Shown: positions 55,792 through 64,000 of the stretch, in pieces
How positions within the stretch are numbered: position 1 is the first letter of the stretch
Layout of the letters: each line of letters starts with the position of its first letter
NCBI RefSeq assembly: GCF_040581485.1
Contig: NW_027124985.1
Span: forward strand, 817,962-881,961
Length of the DNA stretch: 64,000 nucleotides
Direction of reading: 5' to 3'
From: Linepithema humile
Taxonomy: Eukaryota; Arthropoda; Insecta; Hymenoptera; Formicidae
Notes under the pieces: generated by a model
What the model saw: only the letters and a program-made list of their open reading frames with translations
What the model was told of the DNA's origin: nothing
Database searches by the model: none
Position numbers and translations under genes: made by a program

Positions 55792-58700
55792 CTAGTGACT
55801 CGCAGTTCGAGTCGCGAATTGGATTCTCCGCTCGGATCGTCCCTCTCTTTGGCTGGGTGATGCGTCCGATGTCCCTGGCTGCTGATGATCTCCGCCCTCT
55901 GGGGGTGGTAGTTCTTCTCTCTCACTCTCGGTGAAAGCTGGTTTCAGCCTATCGGTGTTTATTTCCTCCGGTCGTCCTTTATAGTTGATTCTGTAAAGGA
56001 AATCAGAGGTTCTTTCGATTATGCGAAATGGCCCTTCGTAGGGCAACTCCAAGGGTCCTCTGGGGTGGTCCACCCGAACGAACACGTGCGTGGCGTCCTC
56101 CAGGTCCTTGTGGATAAATGTCTTGATCTTGGCGTGATGAGCTCTCGTCGGTTTTCGTACTTGGCGTATCCGCTCCCTCAATTTTTCCACGAAGATTTGC
56201 GGGTATCCGATCGGATCTTCGTAGGTGAAGTATTCTCCGGGCAGTTTTAGAGTGCTGCCATAAACTAGCTCCGCCGCTGAGGTTTGGATGTCCTCCTTAT
56301 AGCTGGTACGAAGGCCCAATAGAACCATTGGTAGGGTATCTACCCAATTCTGCGTCTCATGGCACTTTATCGCTGATTTAAGTGAACGGTGCCATCTCTC
56401 GATCATCCCATTCGATTGCGGATGGTAGGCTGTGGTTCTAATCCTCCTGCTTCCAATTAATTTGACTAGGGCGTCGAATAGCGCTGACTCAAACTGCGCT
56501 CCTCTGTCGGTGGTGATTGTTGTTGGTGATCCATATCGCGAGATCCATGTATTAAAGAACGCGTCGACCACTGTATCCGCTGTACAATCTGCGATTGGCG
56601 TTGCTTCCGGCCATCTTGTAGTTCTATCAATCATGGTTAAGCAGTATCGGAACCCTCTTGAAGGAGGAAGGGGTCCCACTATATCTACATGTATATGCGA
56701 GAATCGATCATTAAGTATCGGTATATACTCAGGGTTACGTACATTATGCCTGTGGATCTTAGCTCTCTGGCAGGCTAGGCATGTCTTTGCCCATCGTGCG
56801 ATGTCCTTCCTCATGCTAGGCCACACGAATTTCTGCGCGATCATCCTCCTCGTGGTACGGCCGCTCGGGTGTGAAGCTCTGTGCGTGACGTCGAATATCC
56901 TTCTCCGTAACGATGTCGGGACGTATATTCTAATTTCGTCTGTGACGTTGCAGTAGATGGTCTTGTCTCCATCGTCCAAACGAAGTTTCTTCAAGGTGAG
57001 CGCTGTGTTAGACTCGAGTAGCGTCTTTAGCTCTTCATCCTTTCGTTGTTCCTCGTATAATTCGTCCGTTGTCACTACTGTCGGCATGTCAATGGCTTCT
57101 ACGCGTGACAACGTATCTGCTACCGTGTTCTCCTTCCCAGCGATGTACACAATCTTCGTGGTGATCTCGCTAATGAAGCTCAGCTGCCTCCTCTGTCTCT
57201 CGGATGCCTTGTCTAACGGTTTCTGGAATGCGTATTGTAACGGTTTGTGATCCGTTATGATTGTCACCTCGCGTCCTTCTAACATGTGTCTGAAAAATTT
57301 CAATGATGAATATATGGCTAGAAGTTCACGATCGTACGTGCTGTACTTTTGCTGCGTTTCGGACAATTTCTTGGAGAAGAAACCTAACGGTCTCCACGTT
57401 TCGCCTTGAAGTTGTTCGAGAACCGCTCCCATCGCCTTGCTGGAAGCGTCCGTTTTAATTGCTAGCTTAGCGTTCTCGAAAGGGTGTGCCAGTAGTGTCG
57501 CCTCTGCCAATCGCTTTTTACTCTCATGGAAGGCCTCTTCCGTCTCTGCTGACCAGTCGATGGCCTGTTTGTCTCTTTTCTTCTTACCAATCAGGTATCG
57601 GTTGAGCGGCGCTAGAACTTCCGCTGCATTTTTAATGAACCTATGGTAATAGTTTATCATGCCCAAGTATCTTCGTAACTCGGCAGTATTGGTCGGTTTT
57701 TTGTATTCAGTAATTGCGGTCACTCTCCTCTCCAGAGGTTGTATGCCGTCTTTGGTTACTTTGTACCCTAGGTATTCAATATCTTCTTCCGCGAAATTGC
57801 ACTTTGCTACGTTGATCGATAAGCCGAATTTCTTCAAGCGTCTGAATATCTCTTCCAGGTGCTGCTTGTGCTCTCTTTCGTCCTTGGATGCTACCAAAAC
57901 GTCGTCTATGTATGCGTGGCAATATTCCAAACCACGTAACGCTGTATCGATGAATCGTTGAAACGCTTGCGCGGCGTTGCGCAAGCCAAATGGCATTCGA
58001 TTGAACTCGAACAGCCCAAATGGAGTTGTTACCGCTGTCTTATGCTTATCCTCGTCGGCCACTGGTATCTGGAAATACGCTTTAATAAGATCGATTTTGC
58101 TGAATATTTTACATCCCGCCAAATGGTACGTGAAGTCTTGGATGTGCGGAAGTGGATACTTGTCCGGGACCGTTACGCTATTCAGTCTGCGGAAATCCCC
58201 GCACGGTCTCCAACTACCATCTTCCTTTTTGACTAGATGTAGCGGGCTGGCCCATTGTGAAGAAGATGGTTGGCAGATCCCCTGCTCCACCATAATCTCG
58301 AATTCCTTCTTCGCTGCTGCATATTTCTCCGGCGCTAGCCTGCGCGGTCGCTCTGCTAGCGGAGGGCCGCTAGTCATGATGTGATGTTTCACCTCATGCG
58401 TTGTATTTGACAATGCCGTAGGGCGCGTGATCTCGATGTACTTTCTTAGTAAATCTTTTATTTTACAGCTGCTACTCACTGTTAATACGGAGAGCTGTGC
58501 GGCGTGACTGGGGCGTGTGCTGGTGAACAAGGTCGTGTGCTGGTCCACCAGTCGGCGATTCCTCAGATCTGGCAAGAGTCCATAGTGCGCCAGGAAATCG
58601 GCTCCAATTATCGGTTGTCTCACATTGGCTATCACGAAATCCCAGCGAAAAGGTCGTCGTAAGCCGAGATCCAATACCAATGTTCTGCTGCCGTATGTAA

Positions 58701-58944
58701 ATATTTCAGTATTGTTGGCTGCAAATAACCTTAAATCAGTAGGTCGGAGCGTACCGCGGATTAGATTTCGCGGTATCGCGGAGACGTCCGCTCCGGTATC
58801 GATCAGGTAAGTAGTGCCGTTTGTTCTATCGCGAATTTTCAGGCGTGCGCTCCCTGGGTTTCCGCCGACGACCGCCTGGCATCGTGGCGGTGGGCTTAGT
58901 TTTCCGACTTCTTTTCGTCCTTCCACTCGCATGGGCTTTCGCAC
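55792..58944 (-). CDS. Second Gypsy pol: protease, RT, RNase H, integrase
   Basis: 1050 codons, open, in the -1 frame and overlapping gag by 49 bp. Protease DTGAD is at residues 49-53. RT has IFSKIDLIKAYFQIPV and the catalytic YIDD near 342. RNase H begins LAIKTDASSKAMG. The integrase has HPSGRTTRRMI...CLACQ and then HVDIVGPLP, TTDRGAQFES (about 813) and SNGMIERWHRS (about 848). It ends with a chromodomain-less C-terminus (VFVRVDHPRGPLELPYEGPF). All catalytic residues are in place; likely active or recently active. Confidence 0.94.
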   Translation of the reverse strand: MRKPMRVEGRKEVGKLSPPPRCQAVVGGNPGSARLKIRDRTNGTTYLIDTGADVSAIPRNLIRGTLRPTDLRLFAANNTEIFTYGSRTLVLDLGLRRPFRWDFVIANVRQPIIGADFLAHYGLLPDLRNRRLVDQHTTLFTSTRPSHAAQLSVLTVSSSCKIKDLLRKYIEITRPTALSNTTHEVKHHIMTSGPPLAERPRRLAPEKYAAAKKEFEIMVEQGICQPSSSQWASPLHLVKKEDGSWRPCGDFRRLNSVTVPDKYPLPHIQDFTYHLAGCKIFSKIDLIKAYFQIPVADEDKHKTAVTTPFGLFEFNRMPFGLRNAAQAFQRFIDTALRGLEYCHAYIDDVLVASKDEREHKQHLEEIFRRLKKFGLSINVAKCNFAEEDIEYLGYKVTKDGIQPLERRVTAITEYKKPTNTAELRRYLGMINYYHRFIKNAAEVLAPLNRYLIGKKKRDKQAIDWSAETEEAFHESKKRLAEATLLAHPFENAKLAIKTDASSKAMGAVLEQLQGETWRPLGFFSKKLSETQQKYSTYDRELLAIYSSLKFFRHMLEGREVTIITDHKPLQYAFQKPLDKASERQRRQLSFISEITTKIVYIAGKENTVADTLSRVEAIDMPTVVTTDELYEEQRKDEELKTLLESNTALTLKKLRLDDGDKTIYCNVTDEIRIYVPTSLRRRIFDVTHRASHPSGRTTRRMIAQKFVWPSMRKDIARWAKTCLACQRAKIHRHNVRNPEYIPILNDRFSHIHVDIVGPLPPSRGFRYCLTMIDRTTRWPEATPIADCTADTVVDAFFNTWISRYGSPTTITTDRGAQFESALFDALVKLIGSRRIRTTAYHPQSNGMIERWHRSLKSAIKCHETQNWVDTLPMVLLGLRTSYKEDIQTSAAELVYGSTLKLPGEYFTYEDPIGYPQIFVEKLRERIRQVRKPTRAHHAKIKTFIHKDLEDATHVFVRVDHPRGPLELPYEGPFRIIERTSDFLYRINYKGRPEEINTDRLKPAFTESEREELPPPEGGDHQQPGTSDASPSQREGRSERRIQFATRTASH

Positions 58945-59825
58945 TTATAGGCTTTGGCTCCAAATCTGCAGTGATAAAAGCAAAATTTGTTATCTTCCCT
59001 GCCGCGAGATTTGCTCCTCGGGCGGTCTCTATATCCGCTGCGTCCTCGTGATCTGCTACGCGACCGGCTTCCGATTCGCTTGTTCAATGCCGCCATTTGT
59101 TTGGTTAGAGTGGCGATCTCGGTGGCCATCTTGCCGAGCACTCCTGTCTCAGCGGTGACTGGCTGGACGGCCAACATGGCGGGTTTTGCCATGTCTAGAA
59201 TTTTGTCAGCCTGGTTGGCTAACCTGCTCAAGTCGCCCACTTCGGATATGGATAAAATGGCGCGAACATTTTCGGGGAGTTGCTCGAGAAATATCGTGCG
59301 CAGGACCCCGTCGGTCACCTGCCCTTCCGCGAGATTACGCATTTTCTGTAGGAGGATGGACGGTTTGTCATCTCCCAACTCATGCGCGGTTAGCAATTTC
59401 CGCAATCGCGAAGCGCTGGTCTCGCCTAATACGGTGGTGAGACGTTCTTTAATTGCCGCGTACCGATCCACTTCCGGTGGAGACGTCACGATATCCGCGA
59501 CCAAAGGAAGAATAGCCGGGTCTAAATGTAATATTACGTAGCGAAACCTGGTTTCGTCGCTTGTAATCCGATGAATAGCAAACGCGGCCTCCACCTGCAC
59601 GAACCATAGCTGCGGATTCTCTTTCCAGAAAGGTGGTAGCCGCACGGTGCTCGCCTCGATCGCCATGCCTCCTCTCGCGGGGTTGATCCGCGAGCCCGGC
59701 GTTCCGCTATCGCGCGGGCCTTGCAAGTCCTCCGTCTCCGGCACGTTAAGGAAGTGTCGTTCGACCTGTCTGGCGAACGGTTCACTGGCATCCTGTTGGA
59801 TGGCACTCTGTCCACTAAAGGTCAC
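58896..59825 (-). CDS. Second Gypsy gag
   Basis: 309 residues. Capsid-type region (RLPPFWKENPQLWFVQVEA, LTTVLGETSASRLRKLL, FLEQLPENVRAILS), an Arg/Ser-rich stretch (SRSRSRGRSGYRDRPRSKS), and a C-terminal FCFYHCRFGAKAYKC...PC motif typical of insect Gypsy gag proteins in place of a CCHC knuckle. The start at 59825 lies 45 bp from the LTR. Confidence 0.9.
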   Translation of the reverse strand: MTFSGQSAIQQDASEPFARQVERHFLNVPETEDLQGPRDSGTPGSRINPARGGMAIEASTVRLPPFWKENPQLWFVQVEAAFAIHRITSDETRFRYVILHLDPAILPLVADIVTSPPEVDRYAAIKERLTTVLGETSASRLRKLLTAHELGDDKPSILLQKMRNLAEGQVTDGVLRTIFLEQLPENVRAILSISEVGDLSRLANQADKILDMAKPAMLAVQPVTAETGVLGKMATEIATLTKQMAALNKRIGSRSRSRSRGRSGYRDRPRSKSRGREDNKFCFYHCRFGAKAYKCESPCEWKDEKKSEN

Positions 59826-59851
59826 TTCGCGAAGAAAATGTTACCGGCGAT

Positions 59852-59869
59852 CACGTCGGGGTCACCACT
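59852..59869 (-). promoter_or_regulatory. Primer-binding site, tryptophan tRNA type
   Basis: TGGTGACCCCGACGTGAT immediately inside the 5' LTR (one or two bases of spacer). Confidence 0.8.
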
Positions 59870-60254
59870 TATGGCGTTCAGGCCACGTGCGCGTTCTCGC
59901 CGATACGCCCTTCGAGTCTCGTGTTACTCTGGGGCGCGATTTGTAACGCCGAAGATTAGGACAGCAATAATTCCGGTCACTTTATTAACTCTAACAATAA
60001 GTTTATTGCAAAAATACAAAATCTAGCCGCGACTAACTTATGATCACAGAAAACGAGAGGAACTATAATAATGGAACTTAAAATTACTGGGATCGGAAAC
60101 TAACTATACTTTTTTTGGGAATCTTTGGGAATGTGTGTTCTCGTTGGCTGAGACTTTGAACAAGTATGCTATAGAAGAGTCTCCATGCAATGTCGACCGC
60201 TGTCGCCATCTGCGTATTTCCCCGTCTAGGGAATTGGACAAGTGGGCCGCCACA
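59870..60254 (-). repeat. Second Gypsy 5' LTR
   Basis: Same 385-bp sequence as 55396-55780. Confidence 0.93.
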
Positions 60255-60469
60255 TAAGAACGGACTATGAATACCGGCCAATGTCTCGTCCGGATGGATA
60301 CTTGTAGTAGCGTTCCGCGCTGCGCTATCCTCAACAAGTTTTTTAACCTATAAAAATTCAAATTAGGCGCCGCTCTCCTGCCCCGAGGCGCGCCTATCTG
60401 CACTTATGGCTGTCATTTGTTTTCCTGTTGTGTGATTCCTCAACACACGGTTACAATATTATAATTTTT

Positions 60470-62197
60470 ATTTAGTGATTTCCAGGGTTTTTCAGAGATG
60501 GGAAAGGCCATCGCACGGGTCAAAGAGGAGGAAACTATCACGATCACATCCAGGGATCGGCTGACGGGCATGGAAAATAAAATATCTCGCTCGATCGAGA
60601 TTCTGACACAAAGTGGGGTTAGAGCGCCCAGTCGCCCCTCCTAATCAGTGTCACTGGCCTCCATGGCGGATTACCAGGAAGCCCAAGGGTCAGGTGCAGA
60701 GCCAGATACCCACTCAGACGAGATCTGATTCGGAGGATAATCTCTTGGCATCCATCGGAACCAAGTAAGGCCTGCGGACCCTCAGATAGGTGTGTATGAT
60801 ATTGCTGGATCTGTATTTGCGAAATACAGGCGGCATGACGGCACAACCTTTTTTCCGATTAATCGGAACACCGACTCTCTTACCACGAAGACGGTCCAGA
60901 TTCTCGGCGAAGGCAAATGGCTACCCAGGTCGCCTAAGCACGTCTTGCTGCAGGAGGACTCTCTGCCCATGACCTCTGCCCCAACGAGGGATACCGCAGA
61001 TGATCTCGCCAGACGGTTGTTTGGTTCCGACCTCGACGGAGAGGAGTTTTTATCTTAGAATGAGGTAATAACACAGAGATGGCACGAACTATCATGTAAG
61101 TATCTTGCAGCGGATCAGCGGAAAGTGTCACTTAAAAGATCCCCCTCCCTCCGAGGCAGTATTTTTTTTTTTTAAGGCCCCTACACTGAATCAGGAGTGT
61201 AGAATGGCTACTAGGAATAACGCCATCGTCAAGAGAGACGATTTTGCAACTAAAAATCAGGATTAGGTGGTCATAGCCTTGTGCAACTTGGGCGAAGCAG
61301 TCTCAGATCTCTTCTGCCTAGAGACGCAAAAGGTCTGAACACAGAGCCTCGCCTCGCTATCACGAGGGTTAACGAAGGAGCAAAGATCCTAACCGATCTT
61401 TCCTATCACTTCTCGCTGTCTAGAAGAGCGCAAATCACTCCAGCTCTCAAATAAATTGCGACAAACACGGCAGACACTATCCCGGTCGATGATCTCCTTT
61501 TTGGCTCCTCATTCGGGGAACAGATAAAAAAGGCCGCTTCTAGGGAGAAATCATCAAAGAACATAGTCAGGTCGACTCTATCAATCCCGAGGATTTTTCA
61601 GCAACCTATCAAACCACCGGCTAGCGCCGGCCAGATCGGAAACGGCCGCGCCCCTGTCAAACAGTCGACAGCGACGACTAGAAGGACAAGGACAGCAAGC
61701 AGCAGTCGCCGACCATTCCGTTCCAGACCCCGGTCGAGGAGACATTAGAAGGGGAACAGGCTGCCTTTTCACGCAATAACCACCTTCTCAAAGCAGCGAA
61801 CCTTCGAGTGTCCTTCCAGATCTGAAGGTCGGGGTTGTGCTCAGGAGAATTGCAGATTGCTTGATATAGGGGCGATCGAGAAGGTAGTGGACTGCAAAGG
61901 ATAATTCTTATCACCATACCTTGTGATTAAAAAATCGTTAGGAAGATGGAGAGTTATTCTCAACCTAAAGGGTCTTAACTAGTTTAATTGCGCACCGCAC
62001 TTTAAACTGGAAGACTGAAAGATGGTAATCCGCCTCCTCTCCCCGAAGGATTTTCTAGCCTCAATCGACTTAGAGGTCATATTTTCTCGTATCTATTCAT
62101 AAAAGGACAGGAAACTCTTAGGTTTTCAGTTTCAAGGCTGCCTTTTTTCAATTCCGAGTCCTTTATTTTTGGTTCAGCATCGGCCCCCTATATTTTC
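60470..62197 (+). pseudogene. Decayed DIRS-like gag-RT remnant, right copy
   Basis: Mirror of 6226-7960. Gag-like frame 60792-61058 (HDGTTFFPINRNTD, TVQILGEGKWLP), then RT pieces at about 61850-62190 (WRVILNLKGLN, LLSPKDFLASIDLE). The same stops as in the left arm. Confidence 0.55.
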
Positions 62198-63094
62198 ACT
62201 AACAAGGGAACGTTCACAAGTGTCCCCTCCCGATTTGATTCTCCTTGAAATATGTTGTAAAACATACAATTTGAGGAGACACGTATTTTTTTATAGCGGC
62301 TCTAACTCAAATTTAAGGGGTGAAACACCCCTTTGAAAAAAAAACGGTTTTTTTCTTTGTGTGTAACTATCGCCAAAACCGTAGGAGATATAAAAAAATG
62401 TTTCAAATAGAAGTTGTATGGCTTGTAATGGGCTTTATAACTGTGTAGTTGGATTTTCAAAAAATGTAATTTTTTTTAATTTACCTCTACTTCTTGTTAT
62501 TATTTTTTCGAATTTCAAAATTTTTGTAATGACAAAAGTTGTAGCATTTTTTACGCTGAATTCAACCATATATGATTTTATTATGTTCCGAAATTGCATC
62601 TTTTAAAAATAAATCATCAGTATCACATTATATGCGTCGCGCTGCATGACGCATCGTTTATACCGCACTTGTGTTGTGCATAGTCGCAAAATATATATAA
62701 AAATGACATGTTATTACATGTTTGAGAAAGAAAAGTTAACTAAAATTGTTACTAAAGCATCCCTTCCACATTACACTCTTATAGATAATCGCTGCATTTC
62801 GTGCGCAGCGCGTTGTCATATGCAAGTTAGCTATCAGCGCATATTACGCTTTGAAGTTTTGCTTGTAGTGACCACGGGAAAATAATTTATGAAACGAAAA
62901 CAGTGAATGAATCAATCTATTTAACATATATCTACCCTGACTCTACTTTCTTGGCCCGACTTGACTGACAATGAAATAAAATATAAAATTCTGTACAGTT
63001 TACTCTTTTTCAATAATTTTAATATATACTGCGATTTTACATACTATTACATTCCACTAAATTACTACGATACTTTTAAACTATAAGGTATATA
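62198..63094 (+). repeat. Family-A foldback arm, right copy
   Basis: Mirror of 5329-6225; starts ACTAACAAGGGAACG and is interrupted at its inner end by the mariner. The remnant after the mariner is 63985-64000. Confidence 0.8.
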
Positions 63095-63984
63095 CTAGGT
63101 GCGCAACTAAGTTTCCGGGTTTCACACATGGATGGTGCTAACGATACATGTAGTCGATATACATGCTAAAGCTGTGTTTTTTTATTAACTTGGACATCTG
63201 TCAACAATAACCAGTCATAATATCAACACATATCGCAACGCAAAAATATTTTTTCTAACAATAAAGATGTCGAGTTTTGTGCCAAATAAACAGCATTTGC
63301 GGGAAGCTTTGCTTTTCTGCTTCAACTTGAAAGAAAATGCAGCTGAAGCACGTCGTTTGCTTGAGAAAGCCTACGGCACCATCGAAAACTACCTGTGAAG
63401 ATTGGTTTAAACGCTTCAGAAGTGGCGATTTCGACACTGAGAACAAAGAGCGCTCCGGAAGACCAAAAACATTTGAGGACGCCGATCTGCAAGCGTTATT
63501 GAATGAAGATGATACGCAAACAACTACCGACAACAACTGATAAATTTGAACCATGCATTGCTCGAAAAACGGCCAGAATGGGACACGAGACACGAACGAG
63601 TGATATTGCAGCACGACAACGCTCCGTGCCATCGCACTTCCATCGTCCAGGACACCATCAAAACGCTGAAATGGGATCTGCTACCGCACCCGCCGTATTC
63701 ACCAGACCTGGCCCTTTCCGATTATCACTTGTTCCGATCGATGGCGCATGGCTTGGCTGGGCTACACTTGGCCAATTTCGAAGAAGTGCAAAACTGGTTG
63801 GATGAATGGTTTCGATTCAAAGACGCGTCGTTTTATCGTCGCGGTACTCATGTATTGCCAGAGAGATGGCAAAAATGTGTAGCTAGCGAAGGACGATACT
63901 TTGAATAAACCGTTTTTTGTATTTTTCTTGAAATTTTCCATTTTGCATTGATAAAAAAACCCGGAAACTTAGTTGCGCACCTAG
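63095..63984 (+). mobile_element. Internally deleted mariner, right copy
   Basis: 890 bp, ends CTAGGTGCGC / GCGCACCTAG between TA (63093-63094, 63985-63986). Same insertion and same core deletion as the left copy. Confidence 0.93.
63267..63908 (+). pseudogene. Mariner transposase remnant, right copy
   Basis: ATG 63267. An 8-bp loss near 63376 (absent in the left copy) shifts the N-terminal frame. The C-terminal piece 63546-63908 has HDNAPCHR and YSPDLALSDYHLF. First catalytic Asp missing. Confidence 0.86.
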
Positions 63985-64000
63985 TAAAATGTATATTATA

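Larger units (their letters stand above)
55396..60254 (-). mobile_element. Intact Gypsy retrotransposon, right arm only
   Basis: 4859 bp with 385-bp LTRs (60254-59870 and 55780-55396) that look identical, flanked by TAAG (55392-55395, 60255-60258). The left arm has one TAAG at the empty site (about 8168-8175). The primer site after the 5' LTR, TGGTGACCCCGACGTGAT, is complementary to the 3' end of tRNA-Trp. It encodes gag and pol, no envelope. Confidence 0.95.
51633..60275 (-). mobile_element. PIF/Harbinger element, right copy, with nested Gypsy
   Basis: Ends GGTATTCATAG (51633) and CTATGAATACC (60275), flanked by GGC/GGCC sequence as in the left copy. The second Gypsy (55396-60254) is inserted close to the 5' terminal repeat, and the MADF gene has an indel, so this copy is probably not autonomous. 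Confidence 0.87.
31616..64000 (-). repeat. Right arm of giant inverted repeat
   Basis: Reverse complement of the left arm, longer because of right-only insertions (41554-46613, 47306-47448, 55396-60254) and the retained 33713-38140 segment. The window ends about where the left arm reaches its contig start (64000 pairs with about 2448), so the true outer limit is not visible. Confidence 0.95.

Noticed and set aside
1..64000. tRNA and rRNA genes
   Set aside because: No cloverleaf or rRNA core was recognised; tRNA-like words occur only as primer sites.

Overview
The window looks like an insect genome scaffold, most probably an ant or other hymenopteran. That is an inference from an intron-bearing aminopeptidase N-like gene, AT-rich DNA with introns, and insect-type Tc1, mariner, PIF/Harbinger, BEL/Pao, DIRS-like and Gypsy elements. 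Apart from the aminopeptidase exons at the left edge, everything I can recognise is mobile DNA or repeat. Three contigs are joined by two gaps of exactly 500 N: 1-1941, 2442-23303 and 23804-64000.

The dominant feature is a giant inverted repeat. Contig 2 (2442-23303) reappears reverse-complemented in 31616-64000 with few base differences. The axis holds a full-length 7.8 kb Gypsy retrotransposon (23805-31615) with apparently identical 1449-bp LTRs, and a 500-N gap sits between the left arm and that element. No continuous sequence therefore crosses the axis, and the palindrome may be real or may be two copies or haplotypes scaffolded head to head. The arms share this order from the outside in: family-A foldback with an internally deleted mariner inside it; decayed DIRS-like gag-RT; PIF/Harbinger element with transposase and MADF genes, itself inserted in a CACTA/TNP2-like gene; BEL/Pao element carrying a 2.0 kb GTTACCG-rich insertion; and a transposase-like gene carrying a GATCGGA-rich MITE.

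The arms differ by discrete events. Left only: a Tc1-like element (2457-4426), a solo LTR (10497-11450), and an apparent 4.4 kb deletion at about 21201-21212. Right only: an intact second Gypsy (55396-60254), a 143-bp MITE (47306-47448), and a 5.06 kb block containing two large foldbacks (41554-46613). Several have clear target-site duplications and precise empty sites in the other arm.

The most unusual structures are these: (1) the LTR of the axial Gypsy begins with a chain of about fifteen perfect short inverted repeats, one with the TATA box in its loop, followed by four ~97-bp tandem units each carrying a pair of the palindromic 10-mer AATAATTATT; (2) the 912-residue ORF at 32899-35637 joins a transposase-like core, a Cys-rich knuckle and a motif like the Cys box of ubiquitin-specific proteases; (3) nested foldbacks inside the larger palindrome. 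The retroelements presumably supply their own reverse transcriptase and integrase. The left Harbinger copy keeps both genes open, whereas the mariner, Tc1-like, BEL, DIRS-like and CACTA-like copies are broken.
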